A stretch of DNA of 64,000 nt from Flavobacterium sp. (GTDB lineage Bacteria; Bacteroidota; Bacteroidia; Flavobacteriales; Flavobacteriaceae), in the NCBI RefSeq assembly GCF_027484205.1, contig NZ_JAIXUB010000024.1, positions 186,001-250,000 on the forward strand, in the 5' to 3' direction. Positions 51,996 to 60,575 of this stretch are shown here, one piece after another (the first letter of the stretch is position 1; each line of letters starts with the position of its first letter). Both the position numbers and the translations under genes were made by a program. The notes beneath the pieces are model-generated. The model was not told the origin of the DNA and searched no databases. It worked only from the letters and a program-made list of their open reading frames with translations.

Positions 51996-52667
51996 ATGGA
52001 AACTACAAAGAAAACAACAAGCAAAAAGAAGATTATTACAGATGATGCAATTATTTCTATGTATATGGAAAATGTATTATCAAACAATGCTGAACCTAAA
52101 AATGTCTTTTCTTTTTGTAAAGAACATAAAATAGAAGAAGCTGATTTCTACAAGTTCTTTGGGTCAATTGAAGCGTTAAGGCAAGAAATTTGGGTTAAAT
52201 TTTTTGAGAATGCCGAAGCTTCGATTAAAAAAGATGAAGCTTTTGATAGTTATACTGAAAAAAATAAACTTTTGACTTTGTATTTTACATTGTTTGAAAT
52301 ATTGACTTTAAACAGAAGTTACGTGATATTTTCACTTAAAGAAAATAAAGAAGGTTTGAAGAATTTAAAAACTTTAAAACAATTCAGAAACCATTTTAAA
52401 GATTTTATCGTAACTATTATAGACGACAATCAGAACATCGTTAGTGATCGAGTTTCTAAAATAACAAAGCCAGTTTTTAGTGAAGGAGCATGGATTCAGT
52501 TCTTATTTTTATTGAAATTTTGGATGGACGATACTTCTACGGGATTTGAAAAAACAGATGTTTTAATAGAAAAATCTGTAAATACTGTAGTTGATTTATT
52601 AGATACAAAGCCTTTAGAAAGTTTGTTTGATTTAGGAAAATTCCTTTGGAAAGAAAAAATGAATTAA
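51996..52667 (+). CDS. TetR-family regulator, divergent
   Basis: 223 residues. A basic N-terminal tail (ETTKKTTSKKKIITDD) leads into a degenerate TetR-type helix-turn-helix (FCKEHKIEEADFYKFFGSIE), where AxFYxFFxS matches the TetR recognition helix. The ligand-binding half is divergent. It starts a unit with the ABC1 kinase 3 bases later, so it probably controls this pair. The inducer is not known. Confidence 0.7.
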   Translation: METTKKTTSKKKIITDDAIISMYMENVLSNNAEPKNVFSFCKEHKIEEADFYKFFGSIEALRQEIWVKFFENAEASIKKDEAFDSYTEKNKLLTLYFTLFEILTLNRSYVIFSLKENKEGLKNLKTLKQFRNHFKDFIVTIIDDNQNIVSDRVSKITKPVFSEGAWIQFLFLLKFWMDDTSTGFEKTDVLIEKSVNTVVDLLDTKPLESLFDLGKFLWKEKMN

Positions 52668-52670
52668 CAC

Positions 52671-53981
52671 ATGAAAACATTAGATAAAATTCCAACAGGA
52701 AAAATAGAACGCGCCAGTCAATTAGTAAAAACGGGAATCAAAGTAGGAGGAAATTATGTTGCTTATTATGGTGAAAAGATTGTAAATCCGTCTTTAAATC
52801 GTGATAAATTAAATGAAAGTAATGCCGAGGATATTTATGACGGACTAAAAAATTTAAAAGGAAGTGCCTTGAAAGTAGCTCAAATGTTGAGCATGGACAA
52901 AAGCATCATGCCACAACAATATGTAGATAAATTTTCGTTGTCTCAATTTTCGGTTCCGCCATTGTCTGCGCCTTTAGTTAGAAAAACATTTAAAAAATAT
53001 TTAGGTCAATATCCAGAGAACTTATACGACACGTTTACACCAGATGCTATGAATGCTGCGAGTATCGGTCAGGTACACAAAGCGACCAAAGATGGGAAAA
53101 ATCTTGCTGTGAAAATCCAATATCCAGGTGTGGCAGATAGTATAAGTTCGGATTTGGCATTGGTAAAACCATTTGCTGTCAGAATGTTTAATATAAAAGG
53201 TAAAGATTCTGATAAATATTTTAAAGAAGTAGAAGATAAATTGTTAGAAGAAACAGACTATAATTTAGAATTGAAACAAAGTTTAGAAGTTTCAGATTGG
53301 TGTAAAAACATTGATAATTTGAGATTTCCAAAATATTATCCTGAATTATCTTCAGAGAAGATATTAACAATGGAATGGATTGATGGTGAGCATTTATCAG
53401 AATTTGCTGCTCGCAATCAAGATAGCGTAAAAGGAGATAAAATTGGTCAAGCACTTTGGGATTTTTATATGTATCAAATGCACCATTTAAAACAAGTTCA
53501 CGCTGATCCGCATCCAGGAAACTTCTTGATTGATAAAGATGATAAATTGGTTGCTATTGATTTTGGTTGTATCAAGCATGTTCCTTTGGAATTTTATGTT
53601 CCTTATTTTGAATTGGCAAAACCAGAAGTAATTGATAATCCAAAATTATTTAATGAGAAATTATATGAATTAGAAATTTTAAGATTAGATGATACAAAAG
53701 CAGAAATTGAATATTTTACTAAATTGTTTCATGATTTGTTAAGTCTATTTACAAAACCATTTCACGGTGATTTCTTCGATTTTTCTGATGATGATTTCTT
53801 TGGACAAATTGCCACAATGGGAGAAGAATTTGCAAAAGATACACAATTGCGAAAAATGAATGGGAATAGAGGTTCCAAACATTTTTTATACATAAACAGA
53901 ACATTCTTTGGTTTGTATAATTTATTACACGACTTAAAAGCTAGAGTAAAAACTAAAGAATTTGAAAAATACATTAAGTAG
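52671..53981 (+). CDS. ABC1/UbiB-family atypical kinase
   Basis: 436 residues. The N-terminal GRFSAS-like region is followed by the ABC1 motif AASIGQVHKA, the catalytic loop QVHADPHPGNFLID and the metal-binding AIDFGCIKHVP. Such proteins are ATP-binding and are linked to quinone or isoprenoid lipid metabolism. No ubiquinone/menaquinone gene is adjacent. It begins 3 bases after the TetR-like gene, indicating an operon. Confidence 0.9.
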   Translation: MKTLDKIPTGKIERASQLVKTGIKVGGNYVAYYGEKIVNPSLNRDKLNESNAEDIYDGLKNLKGSALKVAQMLSMDKSIMPQQYVDKFSLSQFSVPPLSAPLVRKTFKKYLGQYPENLYDTFTPDAMNAASIGQVHKATKDGKNLAVKIQYPGVADSISSDLALVKPFAVRMFNIKGKDSDKYFKEVEDKLLEETDYNLELKQSLEVSDWCKNIDNLRFPKYYPELSSEKILTMEWIDGEHLSEFAARNQDSVKGDKIGQALWDFYMYQMHHLKQVHADPHPGNFLIDKDDKLVAIDFGCIKHVPLEFYVPYFELAKPEVIDNPKLFNEKLYELEILRLDDTKAEIEYFTKLFHDLLSLFTKPFHGDFFDFSDDDFFGQIATMGEEFAKDTQLRKMNGNRGSKHFLYINRTFFGLYNLLHDLKARVKTKEFEKYIK

Positions 53982-54011
53982 AAACTTTTTGTTTATTTAT
54001 TGGTTAGGTTG

Positions 54012-54056
54012 ATAAGAGCGATGGCTACACGTTTTAGCATCGCTCTTATTGTTTTT
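54012..54056 (+). terminator. Strong terminator after ABC1 kinase gene
   Basis: ATAAGAGCGATG (54012-54023) pairs perfectly with CATCGCTCTTAT (54038-54049), followed by T-rich sequence to 54056. It separates the kinase from the ABC ATPase. Confidence 0.9.
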
Positions 54057-54062
54057 AATTCT

Positions 54063-54070
54063 TACTTTTG
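54063..54070 (+). promoter_or_regulatory. Possible -7 promoter box of the ABC ATPase
   Basis: TACTTTTG matches TAnnTTTG and ends 19 bases before the preferred ATG at 54090. The TTG element at the usual distance is not clear because a terminator hairpin occupies that stretch. Confidence 0.45.
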
Positions 54071-54089
54071 TACAAATTATAAATTACAA

Positions 54090-55022
54090 ATGCTTCAAGT
54101 ACAATCCATTTCTTTTGCTTATCAAAAAGAGAAAACCATTTTCAATGCTTCATTTTCTTTAAATAAAGGAAACTCACTGGCTATCATTGGTGAAAGTGGT
54201 TGCGGAAAAAGTACGCTTTTAAAGTTAATTTATGGATTATATGATTTGAATGAAGGACAGATTTTTTGGAACCAGACCGAAGTTCTTGGTCCGAAGTATC
54301 ATCTTATTCCGGGAATGGATTTTATGAAATATCTTGCTCAAGATTTTGATTTGATGCCATACATAACTGTTGCAGAAAATGTTGGTAAATATTTGTCCAA
54401 TATTGATTCTGAAAAAAAATGGAATAGGGTAAAGGAGCTTTTGGAAATTGTTGAAATGGAAGATTTCTTTGATGTCAAAGCTAAAAACTTGAGTGGAGGA
54501 CAAATGCAAAGAGTTGCTATTGCTAGAGTTTTAGCATTAGAACCAGAAGTTTTATTGCTTGATGAACCATTCAGTCATATTGATAATTTCAGAAAAAATA
54601 GTTTGCGAAGAAAATTATTTGCTTACTTAAAAGAAAAACAGATTACTTGTCTTGTTGCCACACATGATAGTACTGATGTTTTATCTTTTACCGATGAGGT
54701 TTTGGTGATGAAAAATGGCGAAATTATAGAAACAGGAACTCCAAAATCATTATACGAAAATCCTAAATCTAAATATATTGCTTCCCTTTTTGGCGATGTG
54801 AATGAAATTAATATTGAAGGAAAAGTAAAATACATTTTTCCGCATCAGATAGAAATTGTTCTTCCACAAGCTCAGGAAGACACTTTGAAAGTTGAAGTTC
54901 TAAATTCTTATTTCAGAGGAAGTCATTATTTAATTGAAGCAAAATTGGATAACGAAATTCTATTCTTTGAGCATGATTCCGAAATTCCTAGTGCGACTCA
55001 AGTACATATAAAAATAAAATAG
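54090..55022 (+). CDS. ABC transporter ATP-binding protein with TOBE-like C-terminus
   Basis: 310 residues from ATG 54090; an upstream ATG at 54000 lies before the terminator and is rejected. Walker A is GESGCGKST, the signature LSGGQMQRVAIARVLA, Walker B VLLLDEPFSH and the switch ATHDSTD. The C-terminal 80 residues resemble a TOBE domain, as in importers of the FbpC/PotA type. No permease or binding protein is adjacent, so the partner and substrate are unknown. Confidence 0.88.
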   Translation: MLQVQSISFAYQKEKTIFNASFSLNKGNSLAIIGESGCGKSTLLKLIYGLYDLNEGQIFWNQTEVLGPKYHLIPGMDFMKYLAQDFDLMPYITVAENVGKYLSNIDSEKKWNRVKELLEIVEMEDFFDVKAKNLSGGQMQRVAIARVLALEPEVLLLDEPFSHIDNFRKNSLRRKLFAYLKEKQITCLVATHDSTDVLSFTDEVLVMKNGEIIETGTPKSLYENPKSKYIASLFGDVNEINIEGKVKYIFPHQIEIVLPQAQEDTLKVEVLNSYFRGSHYLIEAKLDNEILFFEHDSEIPSATQVHIKIK

Positions 55023-55046
55023 ACCTTTAAATTTCTTCAAAGGTCT
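55021..55046. terminator. Hairpin downstream of ABC ATPase gene
   Basis: AGACCTTT (55021-55028) pairs with AAAGGTCT (55039-55046) around a 10-base loop. The stop codon overlaps the stem and the T tract is poor, so it is a weak terminator. Confidence 0.5.
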
Positions 55047-55073
55047 ATTCTCTATATTCTATTTTATTTTGTC

Positions 55074-55094
55074 ATCCTGAGCTTGTCGAAGGAT
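55074..55094. repeat. Short hairpin repeat with GAGCTTGTCGA loop, copy 2
   Basis: ATCCT (55074-55078) and AGGAT (55090-55094) form a stem around the loop GAGCTTGTCGA, the same loop as at 28647-28657 but with a different, compensated stem. It overlaps the last base of the S9D peptidase stop codon. Confidence 0.65.
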
Positions 55095-57502
55095 TAGTTT
55101 TTCAAATACTTTTCTAAAAACTGGTCTTGTTCCCAAAGCAAGTGAAAGATATTTTCTTTAGCTGCATATCCATGAGATTCTTTTGGCAAAATAACCATTC
55201 TTGTTGGAGCGCCTAAGTTTTTTAAAGCTTGAAAATAACGTTCAGTTTGCAAGGTGAAGGTTCCAGGATTATTATCTGCTTCACCATGAACTAAAAGCAA
55301 AGGTGTTTTCATTTTATCGGCATTCATGAATGGTGACATTTCATTGTATATGTTTGGAACATCCCAATAATTACGCTGCTCACTTTGGAATCCAAAAGGC
55401 GTTAAAGTTCTATTATATGCGCCACTTCTTGCAATTCCACAAGCAAATAAATTAGAATGAGTAAGTAAATTAGCTGTCATAAAAGCACCATACGAGTGTC
55501 CGCCAACGGCTACTTTTTTACGATTAATATATCCTAAATTATCTACAGCATTTATTGCAGCTTCAGCATCATCAACTAGTTGTGTTATAAAGGTGTCATT
55601 TGGTTCTGTTGTTCCTTCGCCAATGATAGGAAAGGAAGCATCGTCAAGAACAGCATAACCTTTAGTTACCCAATATACAAACGAACCATAATTAGGAAAA
55701 GTAAATTCATTTGGATTTTTATCATTTTGTCCTGCTGAGTTTTTGTCTTTAAATTCTGCTGGATAAGCCCAAATTAATAAAGGTAATTTTTCTTTTTTAG
55801 TTCTATCGTAACCTGCTGGTAAATATAAAGTTCCAGATAAATCTACGCCGTCTTTTCTTTTGTATTTAATTACTTCTTTATAGACATTTTTAATGCTTTC
55901 AAATGGATTTTTAAATGTAGTAATGGCAGTTAATTTTCCAGATTTAATATTTCTAAAGTAGTAATTTGGATAATCATTTTTAGATTGAATCATTACTAAA
56001 ACATCACCTTTTTTATAATCTTCAATAGACATCAAATCTTCTTTTTTATCTTTTATTTTTGAAGTATATAAACGTTTTGTTTTTAATGTTTTCAAATTCA
56101 ATTCATCGATAAAAGGAAATTGTCCTTCTTTTGTATGTCCGTCGCCAATTAAGTAAGCGTTTCCGTTTTCAGTTGCAATAACGTATCTTCCAAACTCATT
56201 TTTCTTGGTTTCAAAATTTCCGGGATCAGAATAAATATCTTGTGAGTTTCTATCCGAAATTACTTTTGGAGTTTCATTTGGATTGGATGGATTTAATAAA
56301 TAGGTTTTGGTATTTCTAGTGTCATACCAACTATCAAAAGCAATAGCAAACGAGTCATTTCCCCAACTAATTCCACCAAAACGTTGTTGTGTTTTCATCA
56401 TTGATGTTGGTTCCGAATTAAATGGTGCATTCCACTGAAAAACTTCGTCTCTATAATCTACTTTTTTAGCTTGATCGCCTTCGTCAAGCGCTTCTACATA
56501 GACTAAAGTTGCCGGTTTGTCTGCTCTCCAACTCATACTTCTTTTTCCTTTTCTTACCGATGAGAAGCCTTTTGGCATAATTTCAGTTAAAGGAACTTCA
56601 TTTACTTGCTTGATTTCTTTTCCATTCAAATCATACACTATAGATTTTTGAGGAAAACGACTTAAAGGAACTATATAAGAATACGGTTTTTGAATCGTTG
56701 TAAGCATTAAATAATTTCCATCAGGCGAAAAACTTTCTCCTGCATAAATATCAGCAGATTTGAATAATGTTGAGTTTCCAGAAATGGTTACTTTATGTAA
56801 TTCAGATGTTACTAAAGCATCAAAATTTGCTTCATCATTTTTATTTTTTAATAAATCTTGAAATGTTCTGTTTTGAGATTTTGATCCATCACTCACAGAA
56901 ACAGTTGGTCCTTTTGGCAAATCTTTTTTCTCATCAATTAATGCTGGACGATTTTTAGGTAAAACTTTTACTAATAACGTCTGATTGTCATTCATCCAAC
57001 TAAAAGGACTGCCTAAATTGGCATTCAAATTATCTGAGGTTATTTTTTTTGCTGAAGCTGTTGCAACATCAATAATCCAAAGTTCAACTCCTGAGTTTGT
57101 TGTATTGGTAAAAGCAATTTTCTTTTCATTTGGCGACCATGAAATGTTTGTAAGTTTTGCATTTTGAGGAAGTCCAGTCACTTGAGTTTCTTCTTTGTCC
57201 GCAATTTTTCTAATTTTTAAATTGTTGATGTAAGTAACCGTGCTGGAAATATTGGTAACAGGATTAATTCGCAATCCACCTAAACGCATTTCCTCTTGGT
57301 TCAAATCATCAAGAGTTTTATACGTATTTCTATAACTCAAAAGCATGTACTCTTTTTTTGAATCCATGCTCACAGATGGTGCTCTTTCATAATCGGCAAG
57401 AGCTAATATTTCAGCGGATGGTTTTTTATAACTCAGATTTTCTTGACCAAAACAAGTAATTCCAAATCCGAGCAATAGAAGAAAAATAGATTTTAGTTTC
57501 AT
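55094..57502 (-). CDS. S9-family (S9D glutamyl endopeptidase-like) serine peptidase
   Basis: 802 residues. A signal peptide (about 1-19) precedes an N-terminal WD/PD-repeat-like half with ISWSPNEKKIAFTN and WGNDSFAIAFDSW, and a C-terminal hydrolase with Ser670 (GGHSYGAFMTANLL), Asp743 (HGEADNNPG) and His777 (ESHGYA). The sequence GIARSGAYNRTLTPFGFQSE resembles S9D enzymes, including chloroplast glutamyl endopeptidase. It is an exported peptidase that probably cleaves after acidic residues; that specificity is inference. Confidence 0.85.
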   Translation of the reverse strand: MKLKSIFLLLLGFGITCFGQENLSYKKPSAEILALADYERAPSVSMDSKKEYMLLSYRNTYKTLDDLNQEEMRLGGLRINPVTNISSTVTYINNLKIRKIADKEETQVTGLPQNAKLTNISWSPNEKKIAFTNTTNSGVELWIIDVATASAKKITSDNLNANLGSPFSWMNDNQTLLVKVLPKNRPALIDEKKDLPKGPTVSVSDGSKSQNRTFQDLLKNKNDEANFDALVTSELHKVTISGNSTLFKSADIYAGESFSPDGNYLMLTTIQKPYSYIVPLSRFPQKSIVYDLNGKEIKQVNEVPLTEIMPKGFSSVRKGKRSMSWRADKPATLVYVEALDEGDQAKKVDYRDEVFQWNAPFNSEPTSMMKTQQRFGGISWGNDSFAIAFDSWYDTRNTKTYLLNPSNPNETPKVISDRNSQDIYSDPGNFETKKNEFGRYVIATENGNAYLIGDGHTKEGQFPFIDELNLKTLKTKRLYTSKIKDKKEDLMSIEDYKKGDVLVMIQSKNDYPNYYFRNIKSGKLTAITTFKNPFESIKNVYKEVIKYKRKDGVDLSGTLYLPAGYDRTKKEKLPLLIWAYPAEFKDKNSAGQNDKNPNEFTFPNYGSFVYWVTKGYAVLDDASFPIIGEGTTEPNDTFITQLVDDAEAAINAVDNLGYINRKKVAVGGHSYGAFMTANLLTHSNLFACGIARSGAYNRTLTPFGFQSEQRNYWDVPNIYNEMSPFMNADKMKTPLLLVHGEADNNPGTFTLQTERYFQALKNLGAPTRMVILPKESHGYAAKENIFHLLWEQDQFLEKYLKN

Positions 57503-57647
57503 GATTTATCATTTTATTTTTAACATTGGACTAAATTAATGCAATGGTGTTACATATTCCACAAAGTTTTTGTTAAACATTGAAAATATTTTTCAAATGT
57601 TATCTCGAGTTTAAACATATATTTTATAATTTTATAAAAAAAATGCC

Positions 57648-58913
57648 ATGAGAAATTTATACTTTTTCTTCATACTTGTTTCTAATTTGACTTTAGCTCA
57701 ATATAATTGGACACCACTAACTACAATACCTTCAAATGGTGCAAGTGGACAACGTTTTGATGATGTTTTTTTTCTGGATGAAAATATTGGTTGGGCTGCT
57801 AATGGTGGTTTTGGTGATGTTTATAAAACTATTGATGGTGGAGCAACTTGGACATTGCAAGCCAATAGCGCAACTCTAGGAAGTAGTCATTATTTTAGAA
57901 ATATTGAGTTTTTAAATGCTAATATCGGTTTTTTAGGAACATTAAATAATAAATTTTACAAAACAGTCAATGGCGGAACAACTTGGACACAAGTTACTAA
58001 TATATTTCCAAATCCACCTGCAATTTGTGGTCTTGATTGTGTAGGAACTTCAACAATTTATGGTTGTGGTGCTTATTTTTCACCTGCCTATGTAATAAAA
58101 TCTACTGATAGTGGTGCCACTTGGCAGTATATCAATATGAGTACCTATGCTGATGCTTTGGTTGAAGTACTTTTTATAGATGAAAATACAGGTTTTGTTT
58201 CAGGAAATAATGAAAATGGACCCGTAATCTTGAAAACCACAAATGGAGGAACAACATGGACAACTATCTATAACGGAACAATTCCAGGTGAATATGTATG
58301 GAAATTGCAAATTCTTGCTTCAAACCCAAATGTGATGTTTGGATCTGTAGAATCTGTTGCGCCAAATCCGGGAAGAATCATAAAATCAGTTAACAATGGT
58401 GTAACTTGGACATCAAATACGTTTCCTGATGTTGATGTTCAAGCTATTGGTTTTACGAGTGAAACTCATGGATGGATGGGCGGACATCATACAGGTTTTT
58501 ACGAAACAAATAATTCAGGTGCAACTTGGACAAATTTAAATATAGGAAGTAACTTAAATAGAATTTTCTTTGTGGGAAATATTGCTTATGCCTCAGGGAC
58601 AACTATTTATAAAATGTCTAATACATTATCAAATGTTGATTTTGAAGAGCAGGATAGAGTTCCATTAAAGGTAAGAGTTTCTCCAAATCCAATTAAAGAT
58701 AAATTGAATCTAGAAATTGATTTTATTGCAAGCGACCATTTAAGATTAGGATTATATTCAATTGATGGAAAATTTATTAAGCAATTGATTTTAGATGAAA
58801 TTGCCTCTGCTGAAACAAAAAAATACACTTTTGATTTTCCTTATCCTAATGGAACTTATATTGTAAATCTTCATACTAACACAGGAAGACAATCGGTTAA
58901 AGTTACTAAATAG
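57648..58913 (+). CDS. Exported BNR/YCF48-like repeat protein with T9SS type A sorting domain
   Basis: 421 residues. A signal peptide (about 1-17) is followed by repeated GGxTWT/SGATWT units (KTIDGGATWTLQ, KTVNGGTTWTQ, KSTDSGATWQY, KTTNGGTTWTT), the YCF48/BNR-like beta-propeller pattern. The C-terminal 80 residues carry SPNPIKDKLNLEIDF and end GTYIVNLHTNTGRQSVKVTK, a type A sorting domain that targets the protein through T9SS to the surface. Confidence 0.9.
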   Translation: MRNLYFFFILVSNLTLAQYNWTPLTTIPSNGASGQRFDDVFFLDENIGWAANGGFGDVYKTIDGGATWTLQANSATLGSSHYFRNIEFLNANIGFLGTLNNKFYKTVNGGTTWTQVTNIFPNPPAICGLDCVGTSTIYGCGAYFSPAYVIKSTDSGATWQYINMSTYADALVEVLFIDENTGFVSGNNENGPVILKTTNGGTTWTTIYNGTIPGEYVWKLQILASNPNVMFGSVESVAPNPGRIIKSVNNGVTWTSNTFPDVDVQAIGFTSETHGWMGGHHTGFYETNNSGATWTNLNIGSNLNRIFFVGNIAYASGTTIYKMSNTLSNVDFEEQDRVPLKVRVSPNPIKDKLNLEIDFIASDHLRLGLYSIDGKFIKQLILDEIASAETKKYTFDFPYPNGTYIVNLHTNTGRQSVKVTK

Positions 58914-58998
58914 AATTATTTTAGTCTTGGATAATTTGTTCTATCCAAATTTTTTTCATAATTTTATTAATCGAAACAACTAAAATAAAACACATAAA

Positions 58999-59325
58999 AT
59001 GGGAAAATTTGTAATATCTACAAGAAAAAATGGTGAATTTCAATTCAATTTAAAGGCAGGAAATGGTCAAACTATTCTTGCTAGTGAAGGTTATACAACA
59101 AAAGCAGCTTGTGAAAACGGAATTGAATCTGTTAGAAAAAATTCACAAGATGATTCTAAATTTGAAAGATTAGAAGCTAAAAATGGTAAACCTTATTTTA
59201 ATTTAAAAGCAGGTAACGGACAAATTATAGGTTCAAGTGAAATGTATGAAAGTGTAGCTTCCAGAGATAACGGAATTGAGTCGGTTAAAAAAAATGCTCC
59301 AGATGCAACTGTGGAAGAAGCTTAA
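58999..59325 (+). CDS. YegP-like DUF1508 protein, two tandem domains
   Basis: 108 residues. Two DUF1508 copies are seen (about 1-48 and 55-102), each with FNLKAGNGQxI, a Ser/Glu-x-Y and xxGIESVxKN. This matches YegP of E. coli. The function is unknown. It has its own terminator. Confidence 0.92.
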   Translation: MGKFVISTRKNGEFQFNLKAGNGQTILASEGYTTKAACENGIESVRKNSQDDSKFERLEAKNGKPYFNLKAGNGQIIGSSEMYESVASRDNGIESVKKNAPDATVEEA

Positions 59326-59348
59326 AAAAAATAAATTAATAGTTCTAA

Positions 59349-59379
59349 AACCAGTTTATTGTATAAGCTGGTTTTTTTT
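59349..59379 (+). terminator. Terminator after YegP-like gene
   Basis: AACCAGTTTAT (59349-59359) pairs with ATAAGCTGGTT (59363-59373), one T-G wobble, followed by eight T. Confidence 0.9.
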
Positions 59380-59453
59380 ATACAATTCTAAAAAATGATT
59401 TTATTAATTTCAAAATTTATGCTTTGTAATGATACTCTTTTTTAAAAGATGAT

Positions 59454-59461
59454 TAAATTTG
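59454..59461 (+). promoter_or_regulatory. Possible -7 promoter box of fabH-like gene
   Basis: TAAATTTG matches TAnnTTTG and ends 29 bases before the ATG. A TTG element at the usual spacing is not evident. Confidence 0.4.
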
Positions 59462-59490
59462 TAGTATCAATTTTGCTAAATATATAATAT

Positions 59491-60498
59491 ATGTTTCATT
59501 CAAAAATAAGTGGACTTGGCTTTTATGTTCCAGAAAATGTAGTTACTAATGATGATTTGTCTAAAATTATGGACACTTCTGATGAGTGGATTCAAGAACG
59601 TACAGGAATTAAAGAGCGACGTCACATTGTAAAAGGTCAAGATACAACAACTTCAATGGGTGTAAAAGCTGCTAAAGTTGCAATAGATCGTGCAGGTTTG
59701 TCTCAAGATGACATTGATTTTATTGTGTTTGCAACCATTTCACCAGATTATTATTTTCCTGGTCCAGGAGTTGCTTTACAGAAAGAATTAGGTATGAAAA
59801 CCATTGGTGCATTGGATATTAGAAATCAATGTTCTGGTTTTGTTTATGCCTTGTCAGTTGCTGATCAATATATTAAAACTGGAATGTATAAAAATATTTT
59901 AGTTGTAGCTTCTGAGGTGCAATCTTTAGGTTTAGATATGACAGATAGAGGTAGAGGAGTTTCGGTAATTTTTGGTGATGGTGCTGGTGCAGCAGTTCTT
60001 ACAAGAGAAGAAGATGTAACCAAAGGAATTCTTTCTACACATTTACATTCAGAAGGTCAACATGCTGAGGAATTAGCTGTTTTGGCACCAGGAATGGGTG
60101 GAAGATGGATTACAGATATTATTGCGGATAACAATCCTGATGATGAAAGTTATTTTCCACACATGAATGGACAATTTGTTTTCAAAAATGCTGTAGTTCG
60201 TTTTAGTGAAGTCATTAATGAGGGTTTACAAGCTAATAATCTTCAAGTTTCTGATATTGATTTGTTGATTCCGCATCAAGCAAATTTGAGAATATCGCAA
60301 TTCATTCAGCAGAAATTTAAATTGACTGATGATCAAGTTTTTAATAACATTCAAAAATACGGAAATACAACCGCAGCATCAATTCCAATTGCTCTAACAG
60401 AAGCTTGGGAACAAGGAAAAATTAAATCTGGCGATACGTTAGTTTTAGCTGCTTTTGGTAGCGGTTTTACTTGGGCAAGTGCTATTATAAAATGGTAA
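59491..60498 (+). CDS. fabH: 3-oxoacyl-ACP synthase III (FabH-like)
   Basis: 335 residues. The catalytic triad is Cys114 (RNQCSGFVYAL), His262 (IPHQANLRI) and Asn292 (KYGNTTAAS), in the FabH order. The C-terminal FGSGFTWASAIIKW is typical. It condenses acetyl-CoA or another acyl-CoA with malonyl-ACP to start fatty acid synthesis; branched starters are usual in this phylum but not shown here. It is not next to fabD, plsX or other fab genes. Confidence 0.88.
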   Translation: MFHSKISGLGFYVPENVVTNDDLSKIMDTSDEWIQERTGIKERRHIVKGQDTTTSMGVKAAKVAIDRAGLSQDDIDFIVFATISPDYYFPGPGVALQKELGMKTIGALDIRNQCSGFVYALSVADQYIKTGMYKNILVVASEVQSLGLDMTDRGRGVSVIFGDGAGAAVLTREEDVTKGILSTHLHSEGQHAEELAVLAPGMGGRWITDIIADNNPDDESYFPHMNGQFVFKNAVVRFSEVINEGLQANNLQVSDIDLLIPHQANLRISQFIQQKFKLTDDQVFNNIQKYGNTTAASIPIALTEAWEQGKIKSGDTLVLAAFGSGFTWASAIIKW

Positions 60499-60520
60499 GA
60501 TAAAATCTATTTATAAAAAT

Positions 60521-60550
60521 AAAACCTCGAATTGCACTTCGAGGTTTTTT
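60521..60550. terminator. Bidirectional terminator between convergent genes
   Basis: AAAACCTCGAA (60521-60531) pairs perfectly with TTCGAGGTTTT (60538-60548) around a 6-base loop, with T or A runs on both sides. Confidence 0.92.
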
Positions 60551-60575
60551 ATTCAAATGGTTTTCTAGGTTTGTA

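Noticed and set aside
54000-54089. Upstream start for the ABC ATPase
   Set aside because: It would place the start codon at the terminator of the preceding gene and add a non-conserved leader before MLQVQSISF.
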